Positions 9,091 through 17,369 of a stretch of 64,000 bases of DNA are shown here, one piece after another. The notes under the pieces were generated by a model. That model ran no database searches and had not been told where the DNA came from. It was given only the letters and a program-made list of their open reading frames with translations. The DNA comes from Rhizobium sp. NFR03 (lineage in GTDB: Bacteria > Pseudomonadota > Alphaproteobacteria > Rhizobiales > Rhizobiaceae): contig NZ_FOGR01000002.1 of assembly GCF_900111275.1 (NCBI RefSeq), positions 310,001 through 374,000 on the forward strand, in the 5' to 3' direction. The position numbers and the translations under genes were made by a program. Numbering within the stretch: position 1 is the first letter of the stretch; each line of letters begins with the position of its first letter.

Positions 9091-9414
9091 GTGAACATGA
9101 AAGCAGGACAAGACGCCCGGGAAATGCATGGCGCGATCATCGCATTTCCGCTGTCCGGACGGACAAACCTGATCCGCCGTTGCGCGGCCGAACTGGAGGC
9201 CGTCCATGGTGAAGCTGCCGTGGCCTACTGGCGTACGGCCTGCCGCAGCCTTGCCGATGATCTCGGTGCACTCGGCTGCGATGAAGACGATATCCACCAT
9301 CAGGTCATGGATTTCCAGACCGAAGTTCAGCTTGAAATGATGCGCCGCTACACCGAGCGTCTTGAAGCCGGTGCAGATACCGACCCGGAAGCCGGTCACC
9401 GCGCCCGCACCTGA
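9091..9414 (+). CDS. Small hypothetical protein, DUF6074-like
   Basis: A 107-residue protein with GTG start; AGAAGGAGA lies just upstream (9076-9084), and an in-frame ATG at 9097 is an alternative. The segment IIAFPLSGRTNLIRRCAAELE resembles the opening of DUF6074 proteins common in Rhizobiales, followed by YWRTACRSLADDLGALGC and a charged helical end. No enzymatic motif is visible. It follows ybaK by 76 bases and is convergent with the RNA-ligase-like gene. Function unknown; family assignment is from memory of the motif only. Confidence 0.72.
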   Translation: MNMKAGQDAREMHGAIIAFPLSGRTNLIRRCAAELEAVHGEAAVAYWRTACRSLADDLGALGCDEDDIHHQVMDFQTEVQLEMMRRYTERLEAGADTDPEAGHRART

Positions 9415-9419
9415 CAATG

Positions 9420-9974
9420 TCAGATGATTGGAAAGTCGGCCGCCTTCTCCCAGGGGCCGCCGTCATAGCGCCAGAGACGAAGCCCCGTGACGGTGAAGCT
9501 CCAAGGCATGAAGTCTGCGGATAGTTTCGTCTCAAGCGCACGCGCCGTTTCGGACGAAACCTTGTTCTGAACAGTGACGTGCGGCCTAAATCCCTGCTGA
9601 TCCTGCCGCGTCAGCCATGGCTGAAAACGTCGAGCGAGCGAGGCGCGCAGGCTCTCCAACGCAGGGCTCGACAGCGAAAAGGCGACGCCGTTACCGAGGA
9701 CGCGCACGCTCTCGACCGTAACGGTGAGCGGCCTCAGCCCGGAAGACGCCTGCGCAAGATGCTGCTCGACGGTCTCCCGTTCCTTGCCCGGCAGGGCATG
9801 AAACAGCGTGATATGCGCCGATAGCCAGTTTCGCTCCGATGGAAAATACTGCTGTCGGAGGCAATCAAAATGATTCTGCGCCGCGTTCTCCATGCCGGCG
9901 GTGACAATCAGGGGCCGAAGATCGGTATCCGCTGCGCGACCCTCGTTGCTCTGTCCGTTTTCGCTTTCGGCCAT
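9420..9974 (-). CDS. 2'-5' RNA ligase/2H phosphoesterase family protein
   Basis: A 184-residue protein. The ATG at 9974 (MAESENGQ) has AGGGGAG upstream on its strand; a GTG at 10031 would add 19 residues without family character. The two HxT motifs that define 2H phosphoesterases are HITLFHAL and HVTVQNK, about 90 residues apart. Proteins of this family act on 2'-5' phosphodiester or cyclic phosphate ends of RNA. The real substrate in rhizobia is unknown. It converges on the small gene ending at 9414 and diverges from the metal ATPase. Confidence 0.87.
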   Translation of the reverse strand: MAESENGQSNEGRAADTDLRPLIVTAGMENAAQNHFDCLRQQYFPSERNWLSAHITLFHALPGKERETVEQHLAQASSGLRPLTVTVESVRVLGNGVAFSLSSPALESLRASLARRFQPWLTRQDQQGFRPHVTVQNKVSSETARALETKLSADFMPWSFTVTGLRLWRYDGGPWEKAADFPII

Positions 9975-10058
9975 GGTCTCCCCTATCCTGTCGCCACCTG
10001 TTTTACGCCCGCTTGCCCGACCCGGATGCACGAAACGTATGTTCCGTCATTTTGTGCC

Positions 10059-10089
10059 TTGCAGCTCTAGTCGCTAGAGCCTTTACAAG
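10059..10089 (+). promoter_or_regulatory. MerR-type promoter/operator of the metal ATPase
   Basis: A -35-like TTGCAG (10059-10064) and a -10-like TACAAG (10084-10089) are separated by 19 bases, the long spacing typical of MerR-regulated promoters. Between and slightly overlapping them is a perfect dyad GCTCTAG-TCG-CTAGAGC (10064-10080). The core resembles known ZntR/PbrR/CadR operators, fitting control of a Zn/Cd/Pb exporter. The regulator gene is not in the window. The transcription start would be about 10096, only a few bases before the first ATG. Confidence 0.72.
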
Positions 10090-10103
10090 GGCTCCATCAG
10101 GTT

Positions 10104-12374
10104 ATGGAGATGATGATGGGCGCGTTGCAGCAGACGAGGTTTCAGGTTTCGGGCATGGATTGCGCCTCCTGCGCGTCCAAGATCGATACGGCCGTCCGGC
10201 GCCTTCCCGGCGTCTCCGACGTCGCGGTCTCCGTCACGACGCAGGCCATGACCGTTCACCATGACGAGACGACGGACCTGCCTGCTCTGGCACGCAAGGT
10301 ATCGGGTCTCGGCTACGAGACTGTGGTGGCGAACCGGGTGGCGACAAAACCGCTTGCGCAGCCATCGACCTGCTGCGGTGGTCATGCCCATGACGACAGT
10401 CATCATGACGACCATGCACATGGCGACCATGATCATGGCCGCAATCCGGCCGCGGCAAAGGCGGCTGCCGCTGCTTCCCCCGGCCTGCATGGTCACGATC
10501 ATGGACCCATGTCCGGGCCCTGGTGGGCTTCCGATAAGGGTCGTTTGACGCTTCTGTGCGGCGGTGCTCTCGTGGCTGCCTATGCCGTTGGGCACCTCTT
10601 TCCTCAGTTCGCCTCGGAGGCCTTCCTCGTCGCGCTGCTGGTCGGCCTCGTGCCGATCGGCCGGCGCGCCATCATGGCGGCACTGGCGGGAACGCCATTT
10701 TCCATCGAAATGTTGATGACCATCGCGGCGATCGGCGCCGTCGTCATCGACGCGGGCGAGGAGGCGGCAGCTGTCGTCTTCCTGTTCCTCGTCGGTGAAC
10801 TGCTGGAGGGCGTTGCGGCCAGCCGGGCGCGGCGCAGCATCCAGGCGTTGTCGGACCTCGTACCGAAGACGGCTTTCCTCGATGACAACGGCGCGACACG
10901 CGAGGTTCCGGCCGACACGCTCGTTCCCGGCAACATCATCCGCATCCGCCCCGGCGACCGCATTCCGGCCGATGGCGACATTATCTCCGGCGAAAGCGCG
11001 ATCGACGAGGCGCCAGTTACCGGCGAGAGCGTGCCTGTCCGCAAGACGGTCAACGATGCCGTCTTTGCCGGCACGGTCAACGGCGAAGGCGTGCTGCGGG
11101 TCACGGTAACGGCGGCAGCGGCCGACAACACCATCGCCCGCGTCGTCCGCCTCGTGGAGGAAGCGCAGGAGGCAAAAGCGCCGACCGAGCGCTTCATCGA
11201 CCGTTTCTCGCGTTACTACACGCCGGGCGTGGTCGTGGTCGCCGCGCTGGTCGCCATCCTCCCGCCACTTCTTGCCGGCGGGTCCTGGTCGGAATGGGTC
11301 TATAAAGGCCTTGCCATCCTGCTCATCGGCTGCCCTTGCGCGCTTGTTATCTCGACCCCTGCCGCCATCGCCGCCTCTTTGTCCGCAGGTGCGCGCAGGG
11401 GGCTGTTGGTGAAGGGCGGCGCCGTCCTCGAAAAGCTCGGCACCGTGGATACCGTCGCTTTCGACAAGACAGGCACGTTGACCGAAGGACGTCCCGTCGT
11501 CACCGATATCATCGCCTTCACAGTCGAGAAGAGCGACGTCCTTCGGCTCGCGGCGGCCCTCGACGCCGGCTCGAGCCATCCTCTGGCATTGGCTATTCTG
11601 GCTCGTGCCGAGGCGGATGGGATCGCCTATCCCGCAGCCGAGGCGTCGTCGGCGCTGGGTGGCAAGGGCGTCACGGGCATGGTCGGCCAGCAAAAGCTGT
11701 TCTTCGGCTCGCCGCGTGCCGCAAGCGAGATCGCAGCGCTCTCCGCTGAGCAGTCGGGCGCCATTCAGTTGCTCAATGATGACGGCAAGACCGTATCGGT
11801 GCTCGTCATCGACGCTCAGGTGGCAGGCGCCATCGCCATGCGCGACGAACCGCGCAAGGATGCTCGGCAGGCTCTCGCCGCACTGAAGGCAGGCGGCATC
11901 CGCACCGTCATGCTGACCGGCGACAACAGCCGCGTTGCCGAGGCCGTCGGACGCGATCTCGGCATCGACGTGCGAGCCGAACTCATGCCCGAGGACAAGC
12001 AGACCATCGTGCGCGAACTGAAGGCTGAGGGTGCGATCGTCGCCAAGGTCGGCGACGGCATCAACGACGCGCCGGCGCTGGCGGCGGCCGATATCGGCAT
12101 CGCCATCGGCGGCGGTACGGATGTCGCGCTGGAAACGGCCGACGCCGCCATTCTCCACGGGCGCATCGCCGATGTAGCGGCATTGATCGATCTGTCGAAG
12201 CGCTGCATGGCGAATATCCGTCAGAACATCGCCGTTGCCCTCGGCCTGAAAGCCGTTTTCCTCGTCACGACGGTCGTCGGCATCACCGGCCTCTGGCCGG
12301 CGATCCTGGCGGATACCGGCGCGACCGTGCTTGTCACCATCAACGCCTTGCGCCTCCTGCGGGTCCGCGCCTGA
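10104..12374 (+). CDS. Heavy-metal translocating P1B-type ATPase (Zn/Cd/Pb type)
   Basis: A 756-residue inner-membrane exporter. An N-terminal HMA domain has GMDCASC (residues 17-23), followed by a CC pair and a histidine/aspartate-rich stretch around residues 95-112 that could bind zinc. The membrane metal site is CPC in LLIGCPCALVIS. Catalytic motifs are DKTGTLTEG (phosphorylated Asp), SSHPLALAIL (HP locus) and KVGDGINDAPALA. CPC plus the His-rich loop favours the ZntA/CadA subgroup over copper. Several in-frame ATGs exist (10104, 10110, 10113, 10116); that at 10116 has GGAG six bases upstream and may be the true start given the nearby promoter. Confidence 0.95.
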   Translation: MEMMMGALQQTRFQVSGMDCASCASKIDTAVRRLPGVSDVAVSVTTQAMTVHHDETTDLPALARKVSGLGYETVVANRVATKPLAQPSTCCGGHAHDDSHHDDHAHGDHDHGRNPAAAKAAAAASPGLHGHDHGPMSGPWWASDKGRLTLLCGGALVAAYAVGHLFPQFASEAFLVALLVGLVPIGRRAIMAALAGTPFSIEMLMTIAAIGAVVIDAGEEAAAVVFLFLVGELLEGVAASRARRSIQALSDLVPKTAFLDDNGATREVPADTLVPGNIIRIRPGDRIPADGDIISGESAIDEAPVTGESVPVRKTVNDAVFAGTVNGEGVLRVTVTAAAADNTIARVVRLVEEAQEAKAPTERFIDRFSRYYTPGVVVVAALVAILPPLLAGGSWSEWVYKGLAILLIGCPCALVISTPAAIAASLSAGARRGLLVKGGAVLEKLGTVDTVAFDKTGTLTEGRPVVTDIIAFTVEKSDVLRLAAALDAGSSHPLALAILARAEADGIAYPAAEASSALGGKGVTGMVGQQKLFFGSPRAASEIAALSAEQSGAIQLLNDDGKTVSVLVIDAQVAGAIAMRDEPRKDARQALAALKAGGIRTVMLTGDNSRVAEAVGRDLGIDVRAELMPEDKQTIVRELKAEGAIVAKVGDGINDAPALAAADIGIAIGGGTDVALETADAAILHGRIADVAALIDLSKRCMANIRQNIAVALGLKAVFLVTTVVGITGLWPAILADTGATVLVTINALRLLRVRA

Positions 12375-12383
12375 TCTCCACAC

Positions 12384-12415
12384 ACAAACGCCCGGCATCG
12401 CTGCCGGGCGTTTGT
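12384..12415. terminator. Bidirectional terminator between metal ATPase and rpiB
   Basis: A perfect 14-bp stem (12384-12397 with 12402-12415) and a 4-base TCGC loop lie between two convergent genes. The stem is G+C rich inside with A/T-richer outer pairs on both sides, as expected for a terminator serving both strands. Confidence 0.75.
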
Positions 12416-12461
12416 CTCCGGGGTCGCGAGGGAGGATCTGCGCGACCGGCGGAAGGGGATG

Positions 12462-12899
12462 CTACTTCGCTGTATCGAGGCGGTCGATCGCCTTGACATT
12501 GTCGGCGGAGGAGCCGTTCGGGTCGAATTCCGAGGCAAGCCAGGTGTCGACGATCGCCTTGGCGAGTTCCGGACCGATAACCCGTGCACCCATGGTGATG
12601 ATCTGGGCATTGTTCGACTTTGCGGCGCGCTCTGCCGAGTACGTGTCATGCGTCAGCGCCGCCCGGATGCCGGGGACCTTGTTGGCTGAAATGCTGACGC
12701 CGATGCCGGTGCCGCAGAAGAGGATGCCGCGCTCGTTGTCGCCATCCACAATGGTCTGTGCAAGCTTCTGCGACAGGTCCGCATAGAAGCCCTGCTGACT
12801 AAGATCCGTCACCTGGATATCATTGCGGGTCGCAAGATGCTTGGCGATGACGTCGAGTAACGGTTTGCCGGCGCTGTCGGCTCCAATGGCGATTTTCAT
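12462..12899 (-). CDS. rpiB: Ribose-5-phosphate isomerase B-like sugar-phosphate isomerase (probable EryI)
   Basis: A 145-residue RpiB/LacAB-family protein starting [17 protein letters not shown]. The phosphate-binding and catalytic text is [24 protein letters not shown], containing the anion-hole GTGIGxS, followed by [14 protein letters not shown]. In Brucella and rhizobia the RpiB paralogue linked to a TPI paralogue and a DeoR regulator is EryI, which converts D-erythrulose-4-phosphate to D-erythrose-4-phosphate. The same linkage here supports that role. It is the last gene of the deoR-tpi-rpiB operon, 35 bases after the TPI gene. Plain ribose-5-phosphate isomerase activity is the alternative. 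Confidence 0.88.
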   Translation of the reverse strand: MKIAIGADSAGKPLLDVIAKHLATRNDIQVTDLSQQGFYADLSQKLAQTIVDGDNERGILFCGTGIGVSISANKVPGIRAALTHDTYSAERAAKSNNAQIITMGARVIGPELAKAIVDTWLASEFDPNGSSADNVKAIDRLDTAK

Positions 12900-12934
12900 G
12901 GCTGTTTCCTTTCAGGCTTTTGTTGATTTTGGTA

Positions 12935-13702
12935 TCAGAGAGCGGATGAAACGCGGGTCAGGATGTCGAGATAACCTGTGACATCCCAGGCGGAACGGCC
13001 GATGAAGAGGCCGTCGATATGGGGCTTGGCGATCAGCTCCGCGCAGTTGCCGGGATTGACGCTGCCGCCATAGAGAACGGGCACGGAAACGCCGAGACAG
13101 GCCTTCGCCACCTCGGCGATGCGGGCGTGGCGGTCGTCGGCATAATCGGCGGATGCGGGAATGCCGTTGACGCCGATGGCCCAGACGGGCTCGTAGGCGA
13201 GAAGCACCGGCTTTTCCCTGTCCGCACCCTGAAGGCCCGCAAGCGCGCCCTCGACCTGCCGCTTCAAGACGGCATCCGCCTCGCCGGCCTCGCGCTCGGA
13301 CAGCGTCTCACCGATGCAGATCAGCGGCGTCAGGCCGTGACGGACGGCGGCTGCCGTTTTCAGGCCGACGGTCCGGTCGGTCTCGCCGAAGTGCTCGCGC
13401 CGCTCGCTATGGCCGAGCTCCACGAGGTCGAGGCCGCAATCGGTGAGCATCGGCGCGGAAATCTCGCCGGTCCATGCGCCGGCATCGTCCCAATGCATAT
13501 TCTGCGCGCCCACCTTGACGCTCGTGCCGGACAGATGCTGCTTGACCTCCCGCACGGCGGTGAAGGGCGGAATGACGAAGCGCTGGATGCGCGGATCCCG
13601 GGCCGCATCGCTTGCAGACAGCCCCTCGGCGAAGCTCATCGCTTCGCGGAGCGTCTTGTTCATCTTCCAGCTCGTTCCCACCCAGATATCGTTCGTTTTC
13701 AC
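12935..13702 (-). CDS. Triosephosphate isomerase paralogue (probable L-erythrulose-1-phosphate isomerase, EryH)
   Basis: A 255-residue TIM-barrel protein with the catalytic set of TPI: Lys13 in SWKMNK, His98 in ELGHSERR and Glu171 in AYEPVW. Loop 6, almost invariant IGTGKTA in true TPI, reads IGVNGIPA here (residues 176-183). That replacement is the pattern I recall for EryH-type enzymes, which isomerise L-erythrulose-1-phosphate to D-erythrulose-4-phosphate. Its neighbours, an RpiB-like isomerase and a DeoR regulator, match the eryR-eryH-eryI group. It is probably not the housekeeping TPI. Confidence 0.9.
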   Translation of the reverse strand: MKTNDIWVGTSWKMNKTLREAMSFAEGLSASDAARDPRIQRFVIPPFTAVREVKQHLSGTSVKVGAQNMHWDDAGAWTGEISAPMLTDCGLDLVELGHSERREHFGETDRTVGLKTAAAVRHGLTPLICIGETLSEREAGEADAVLKRQVEGALAGLQGADREKPVLLAYEPVWAIGVNGIPASADYADDRHARIAEVAKACLGVSVPVLYGGSVNPGNCAELIAKPHIDGLFIGRSAWDVTGYLDILTRVSSAL

Positions 13703-13732
13703 TACATGCTCCTCGTCGTGACGTCCCGGTCT

Positions 13733-14509
13733 TCAGACCTTGATGATCGATATGCCGGCATCGCTCAGTGCCGTCTCGTGACCGGCATCGATGCGGTCGC
13801 TGGTGACGACGGCGCTGAAACCGTCCAGTCCCGTCAGGAAGTGCAGGGCCGGCTTGCCGAATTTTGCGTGATCCACCATGAGGTAGCTGCGGCTGGCCGA
13901 CCGCATCATCTGCCGCTTGGTCTTCACCACTTCCTGGTCCTGGTGATAGGCCGCCGCACCCTGGATGGCGGAGGAGGAGAGAAAGGCGATGTCTGCCCGC
14001 AGCGACGACAGCGTCTCCTCGGTGACGATGCCGAAGAAACCGTTGAACTTGCGGCTGTACTGGCCCCCGAGCGAGATGACCTCGATGCCGGGGATGGCCG
14101 TGAGCTTGACGATGACGGAGAGGTTATTGGTGATCACCGTCAGAGGCCTGATGGTCGCGATATGATCGGCGAGCCCACCGGCTGTCGAGCCGTCATCGAT
14201 GATGATGATCTGCCCGGGCTCGACCAGCGTCGCGGCATGGGCTGCGAGCTGTCGCTTCTCCTCGGACGCCATCTTTTCGCGGTAGCGAAAGTCGCTTTCG
14301 AACTGCGCGCTTGACTGAATGGACGCTCCGCCATGCACCTTGCGCAAAAGTCCGGCCTGTTCGAGATCGTCGAGATCGCGATGAACGGTCATCTTGCTGA
14401 CGGCAAAGCGTGAGGCAAGATCTTCGACGGACGCAGAACCTGCCTCCATCAGAATATCCATGATCTCCTGCCGCCGATCGTCCGGTTTCAAAGCCACCGA
14501 AATCTCCAT
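13733..14509 (-). CDS. DeoR/GlpR family transcriptional repressor (EryR-like)
   Basis: A 258-residue protein. The start at 14509 (MEISVALKPDDRRQEIM) gives the normal DeoR length; the frame runs open further upstream without family sequence. The N-terminal helix-turn-helix is ASVEDLASRFAVSKMTVHRDLDDLEQAGLLRKVHGGA (given in two blocks: recognition helix VSKMTVHRDLDDLE). The C-terminal effector domain has the sugar-phosphate site IIIDDGSTAGGLADHI and TNNL. It precedes the TPI and RpiB genes by 30 bases and probably represses that operon in response to a sugar phosphate. It diverges from pncB. Confidence 0.9.
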   Translation of the reverse strand: MEISVALKPDDRRQEIMDILMEAGSASVEDLASRFAVSKMTVHRDLDDLEQAGLLRKVHGGASIQSSAQFESDFRYREKMASEEKRQLAAHAATLVEPGQIIIIDDGSTAGGLADHIATIRPLTVITNNLSVIVKLTAIPGIEVISLGGQYSRKFNGFFGIVTEETLSSLRADIAFLSSSAIQGAAAYHQDQEVVKTKRQMMRSASRSYLMVDHAKFGKPALHFLTGLDGFSAVVTSDRIDAGHETALSDAGISIIKV

Positions 14510-14540
14510 CCTCGCGATGATATAAACAGTATCGCGCAAA

Positions 14541-14584
14541 GATACAACATTCATGATGAGATTTTGTGACGATCGAATGTTATC
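14541..14584. promoter_or_regulatory. Candidate DeoR operator between deoR-type gene and pncB
   Basis: GATACAACATTC (14541-14552) and GAATGTTATC (14575-14584) are inverted copies sharing AACATTC/GAATGTT exactly, about 29 bp centre to centre, 30-75 bases upstream of the DeoR-type gene. Spaced half-sites of this kind suit DeoR-family repressors. Binding is inferred. Confidence 0.35.
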
Positions 14585-14728
14585 TTTCCATAGATTTTGA
14601 TGCTTCGTCCGTGTTGCAGGCAGCGGCATGGCATGGCATGAAGATGCAGCTCGTTGCGCCATCAAGAGTGCAGCGCCGGAGGAATATCCGCTGCGGTTTT
14701 GCCGTTCACGCGGATGCGAGGATACGGC

Positions 14729-16033
14729 ATGACGAAGACGGATATTGCGCGGCGCGTCTACGACAACGCCTGGAAGCTCGATCCCGTCGTGCGCAGCCTT
14801 CTGGATACGGACTTTTACAAGCTCCTGATGTTGCAGATGATCTGGCGTCTTTACCCGGATGTCGATGCCACCTTCTCGTTGATCAACCGCACCAAGACGG
14901 TGCTTCTGACGGAGGAGATCGACGAGCAGGAATTGCGCGAGCAGCTGGATCACGTCCGCACGGTGCGCTTTACCAAGAAGGAAATGATCTGGCTCGCCGG
15001 TAACACCTTCTACGGCCGCAAGCAGATCTTCTCACCGGATTTCCTTGCGTGGCTCGCAGACTTCCAATTGCCGGATTACGAGCTTTCGCGCCGTCACGGC
15101 CAGTACGAGCTCACTTTCCCCGGCAAATGGACGCATACGAGCATGTGGGAAATTCCCGCGCTCGCCATCGTCAACGAGTTGCGCTCGCGCACGGCCATGA
15201 AGGGCATGGGGCCCTTCGCGCTCGATGTGCTCTATGCCCGCGCCAAGGCGAAGATGTGGTCGAAGGTGGAACAGCTCAGGGCGGTGCCCGACCTGCGCAT
15301 CTCCGACTTCGGCACGCGCCGCCGGCACTCGTTCCTGTGGCAGCGCTGGTGCGTCGAGGCTTTGAAGGAAGGGATCGGCGAATCCTTCTCGGGAACCAGC
15401 AACGTGCTCCTTGCCATGGATACCGATCTTGAAGCGCTCGGCACCAATGCCCATGAACTGCCGATGGTGGCGGCAGCCCTTGCCAAGACCGATGCCGAAC
15501 TTGCGGAAGCGCCCTACAAAGTCCTGCAGGACTGGAACCGGCTTTATGGCGGCAATCTGCTGATCGTCCTGCCGGACGCCTTCGGAACGGCAGCCTTCCT
15601 CAAGAACGCGCCGGACTGGGTCGCCGACTGGACAGGCTTCCGCCCCGATAGCGCCCCGCCGATCGAGGGTGGAGAGCGCATCCTCGACTGGTGGCGCGCC
15701 CATGGTCGCGATCCGAAGGAAAAGCTGTTGATCTTTTCCGACGGGCTGGATGTGGATATGATCATCAAGACCTACCGGCACTTCGAGGGGCAGGTTCGCA
15801 TGAGCTTCGGCTGGGGCACCAACCTGACCAACGATTTCGCCGATTGCGCGCCGACCGAAATCAGTGGCCTCAACCCGATCTCCATCGTCTGCAAGGTCAC
15901 AGACGCCAATGGTCGTCCCGCCGTCAAGCTGTCCGACAATCCCCGCAAGGCAACGGGTGACCCGGCCGAAGTGGAGCGTTACCTGAAGTTCTTCGGAACG
16001 CAGGATTTCGAGGAACTCGCCGTCCGCGTCTGA
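14729..16033 (+). CDS. pncB: Nicotinate phosphoribosyltransferase
   Basis: A 434-residue enzyme starting at ATG 14729 ([15 protein letters not shown]); the frame is open 75 bases further upstream but that part is not family-like. It converts nicotinate and PRPP to nicotinate mononucleotide in NAD salvage. Characteristic text: [18 protein letters not shown] at the N-terminus, TYGRKQ-type [46 protein letters not shown], and [11 protein letters not shown] near the phosphate-binding end. Length agrees with the alphaproteobacterial type. A terminator follows. Confidence 0.96.
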   Translation: MTKTDIARRVYDNAWKLDPVVRSLLDTDFYKLLMLQMIWRLYPDVDATFSLINRTKTVLLTEEIDEQELREQLDHVRTVRFTKKEMIWLAGNTFYGRKQIFSPDFLAWLADFQLPDYELSRRHGQYELTFPGKWTHTSMWEIPALAIVNELRSRTAMKGMGPFALDVLYARAKAKMWSKVEQLRAVPDLRISDFGTRRRHSFLWQRWCVEALKEGIGESFSGTSNVLLAMDTDLEALGTNAHELPMVAAALAKTDAELAEAPYKVLQDWNRLYGGNLLIVLPDAFGTAAFLKNAPDWVADWTGFRPDSAPPIEGGERILDWWRAHGRDPKEKLLIFSDGLDVDMIIKTYRHFEGQVRMSFGWGTNLTNDFADCAPTEISGLNPISIVCKVTDANGRPAVKLSDNPRKATGDPAEVERYLKFFGTQDFEELAVRV

Positions 16034-16054
16034 CGCTGTCATCCGATCTGACAC

Positions 16055-16091
16055 AAAACCCGGCCGGAGGAGGTCCTTCCGGTCGGGTTTT
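16055..16091 (+). terminator. Rho-independent terminator after pncB
   Basis: AAAACCCGGCCGGA pairs with TTCCGGTCGGGTTTT with one mismatch, and the outer arm supplies the T-run. It starts 22 bases after the pncB stop. The rest of the interval to 16229 shows nothing else I recognise. Confidence 0.7.
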
Positions 16092-16229
16092 CATGTCGCC
16101 CGGGAACAGGGCGTGGCTCACAGGCTCGTTTGAACGAAACCAGCCCGCGAGACGGATATGTTCTATTCTCTTGTTTTCTCCGCATTGTCCGACGCCGAAG
16201 CGATCCCGCTTCGGCTGGAAATGCTCAGC

Positions 16230-16496
16230 CTAGTAGCAGGCAGCGCAGGCGGAGCCGGTGCGTATCGCAAGCGGATGCACCATGGCGAGCAGGCGGCGTT
16301 TCGGCGCGGCCAGAAGCTTGGCCGCATGGGTGCGGGCGCCGCCGGGTTCCGGCTTGGCATGCTCCAGCGCGTTCGCTGCCGAGTAGAGCAGCGTTCTGAA
16401 CTGCGAGGAGGTCACGCCATCAGCCCGCATCACGGCGCGGATCATCGGATCGGTCAGCACCTCGTCCAGGGTCAGATCGTCATGTGCCATGTTCAT
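16230..16496 (-). CDS. Small hypothetical protein, divergent from TetR gene
   Basis: An 88-residue protein. The ATG at 16496 has AAGGAGAAGG directly upstream on its strand; an upstream in-frame start at 16589 would overlap the operator region. The N-terminal half (DDLTLDEVLTDPMIRAVMRADGV) recalls a group of short rhizobial proteins with an LDEVLxDPxIRxVMxxD opening; the end is basic and finishes SACAACY with two cysteines. No known domain. Its divergent placement opposite a TetR regulator with palindromes in between suggests it is the regulated partner. Confidence 0.68.
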   Translation of the reverse strand: MNMAHDDLTLDEVLTDPMIRAVMRADGVTSSQFRTLLYSAANALEHAKPEPGGARTHAAKLLAAPKRRLLAMVHPLAIRTGSACAACY

Positions 16497-16569
16497 GGCC
16501 TTCTCCTTCGTATCGTCCACAGTCGAGGGCAGGCTGGGTTGGGCCTGTCCTTGACCGAAATGCTTTAGC

Positions 16570-16609
16570 GTGTTACCGGTAAGTAACACGTCACTTGTTA
16601 CCGAACGGT
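16570..16609. promoter_or_regulatory. TetR-type operator cluster between divergent genes
   Basis: Overlapping dyads fill the interval: GTGTTAC-CGGTAA-GTAACAC (16570-16589), whose centre contains TTACCGGTAA (16573-16582), a second TTACCG (16598-16603), and ACCGAACGGT (16600-16609). ACCG-NN-CGGT is a frequent TetR-family operator core. The last element lies 7 bases before the TetR start, suggesting autoregulation. Confidence 0.6.
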
Positions 16610-16616
16610 CACACCC

Positions 16617-17276
16617 ATGTCAATCGCTGTCGTGAATAAAAACGCCAAACGTGGCTCTACTGTGAAGCCGGACCGGGAATCGACATCCACCCCTGGTTCG
16701 TCGTCCACAAAGGTCGCCCCGCGGGACAGGATCGTCACCACCGCCTGCGAATTGTTTCGCCAGCATGGCATTCGCGGCATTGGCGTCGATGCCATTGCCG
16801 AGGCGGCATCGACCAACAAGATGACGCTCTACCGGCATTTCGGCTCCAAGGACGATCTCGTCTGCGAGACCCTTCGCGTAAACTCCGAAAAGAGTGGCGC
16901 GATGTGGGCGGACATCGAGACGCGCTTTCCCGACGATGCGAAGGCTCAGCTCGGGGCCTGGGTGACGGCTTTGTCTGACTGTCTGCAGCGCGAGCCGTCC
17001 GGCTGCGACATCGCGAATGCCGCGGTGGAGCTGAAGGAGGCCGACCATCCGGCCCATGCCGTTATCGAGAACTTCAAGATCCTGCAGCGCGGAAAGCTGA
17101 CGGATCTCTGCCGCCGGACCGGCACGCAGGAGCCGGAGACCCTTGCCGATACCTTGCTGCTTCTGCTCGAAGGCGCCCGCGTCAGTCGCCAGGCATCGGG
17201 TCTCGAAGGCCCGGCCCAGTGTTTCCAGCGCGCCTGCCGCAACACGCTGACCGCCTTCGGCGTCAGTACGGCCTGA
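16617..17276 (+). CDS. TetR/AcrR family transcriptional regulator
   Basis: A 219-residue protein. A disordered, Ser/Thr/Lys-rich N-terminal tail of about 35 residues precedes the TetR DNA-binding domain: RDRIVTTACELFRQHGIRGI then VDAIAEAASTNKMTLYRHFGSKDDL, with the recognition helix NKMTLYRHFG. The C-terminal ligand domain (AWVTALSDCLQ, CDIANAAVELKEADHPAHAV) resembles regulators of stress or efflux genes; the inducer cannot be predicted. No clear Shine-Dalgarno precedes the ATG at 16617. Palindromic operators directly upstream suggest self-repression and control of the divergent small gene. Confidence 0.9.
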   Translation: MSIAVVNKNAKRGSTVKPDRESTSTPGSSSTKVAPRDRIVTTACELFRQHGIRGIGVDAIAEAASTNKMTLYRHFGSKDDLVCETLRVNSEKSGAMWADIETRFPDDAKAQLGAWVTALSDCLQREPSGCDIANAAVELKEADHPAHAVIENFKILQRGKLTDLCRRTGTQEPETLADTLLLLLEGARVSRQASGLEGPAQCFQRACRNTLTAFGVSTA

Positions 17277-17308
17277 GCTGCCTCGTCAGTTGTATGTCGT
17301 CCTATAAG

Positions 17309-17343
17309 AAAGAGCCATCGCGACACTGCCGCGATGGCTCTTT
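17309..17343. terminator. Bidirectional terminator between TetR gene and exported protein
   Basis: Perfect 14-bp stem (17309-17322 with 17330-17343), 7-base loop, AAA on one side and TTT on the other, located between convergent genes ending at 17276 and 17370. Confidence 0.78.
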
Positions 17344-17369
17344 GCATTGGGATCAGAAACGGTTCCGGT

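Noticed and set aside
10083-12398. 771-codon open frame antisense to the metal ATPase
   Set aside because: High-GC shadow frame with no family motifs, fully opposite a well-supported gene and spanning its promoter and terminator.
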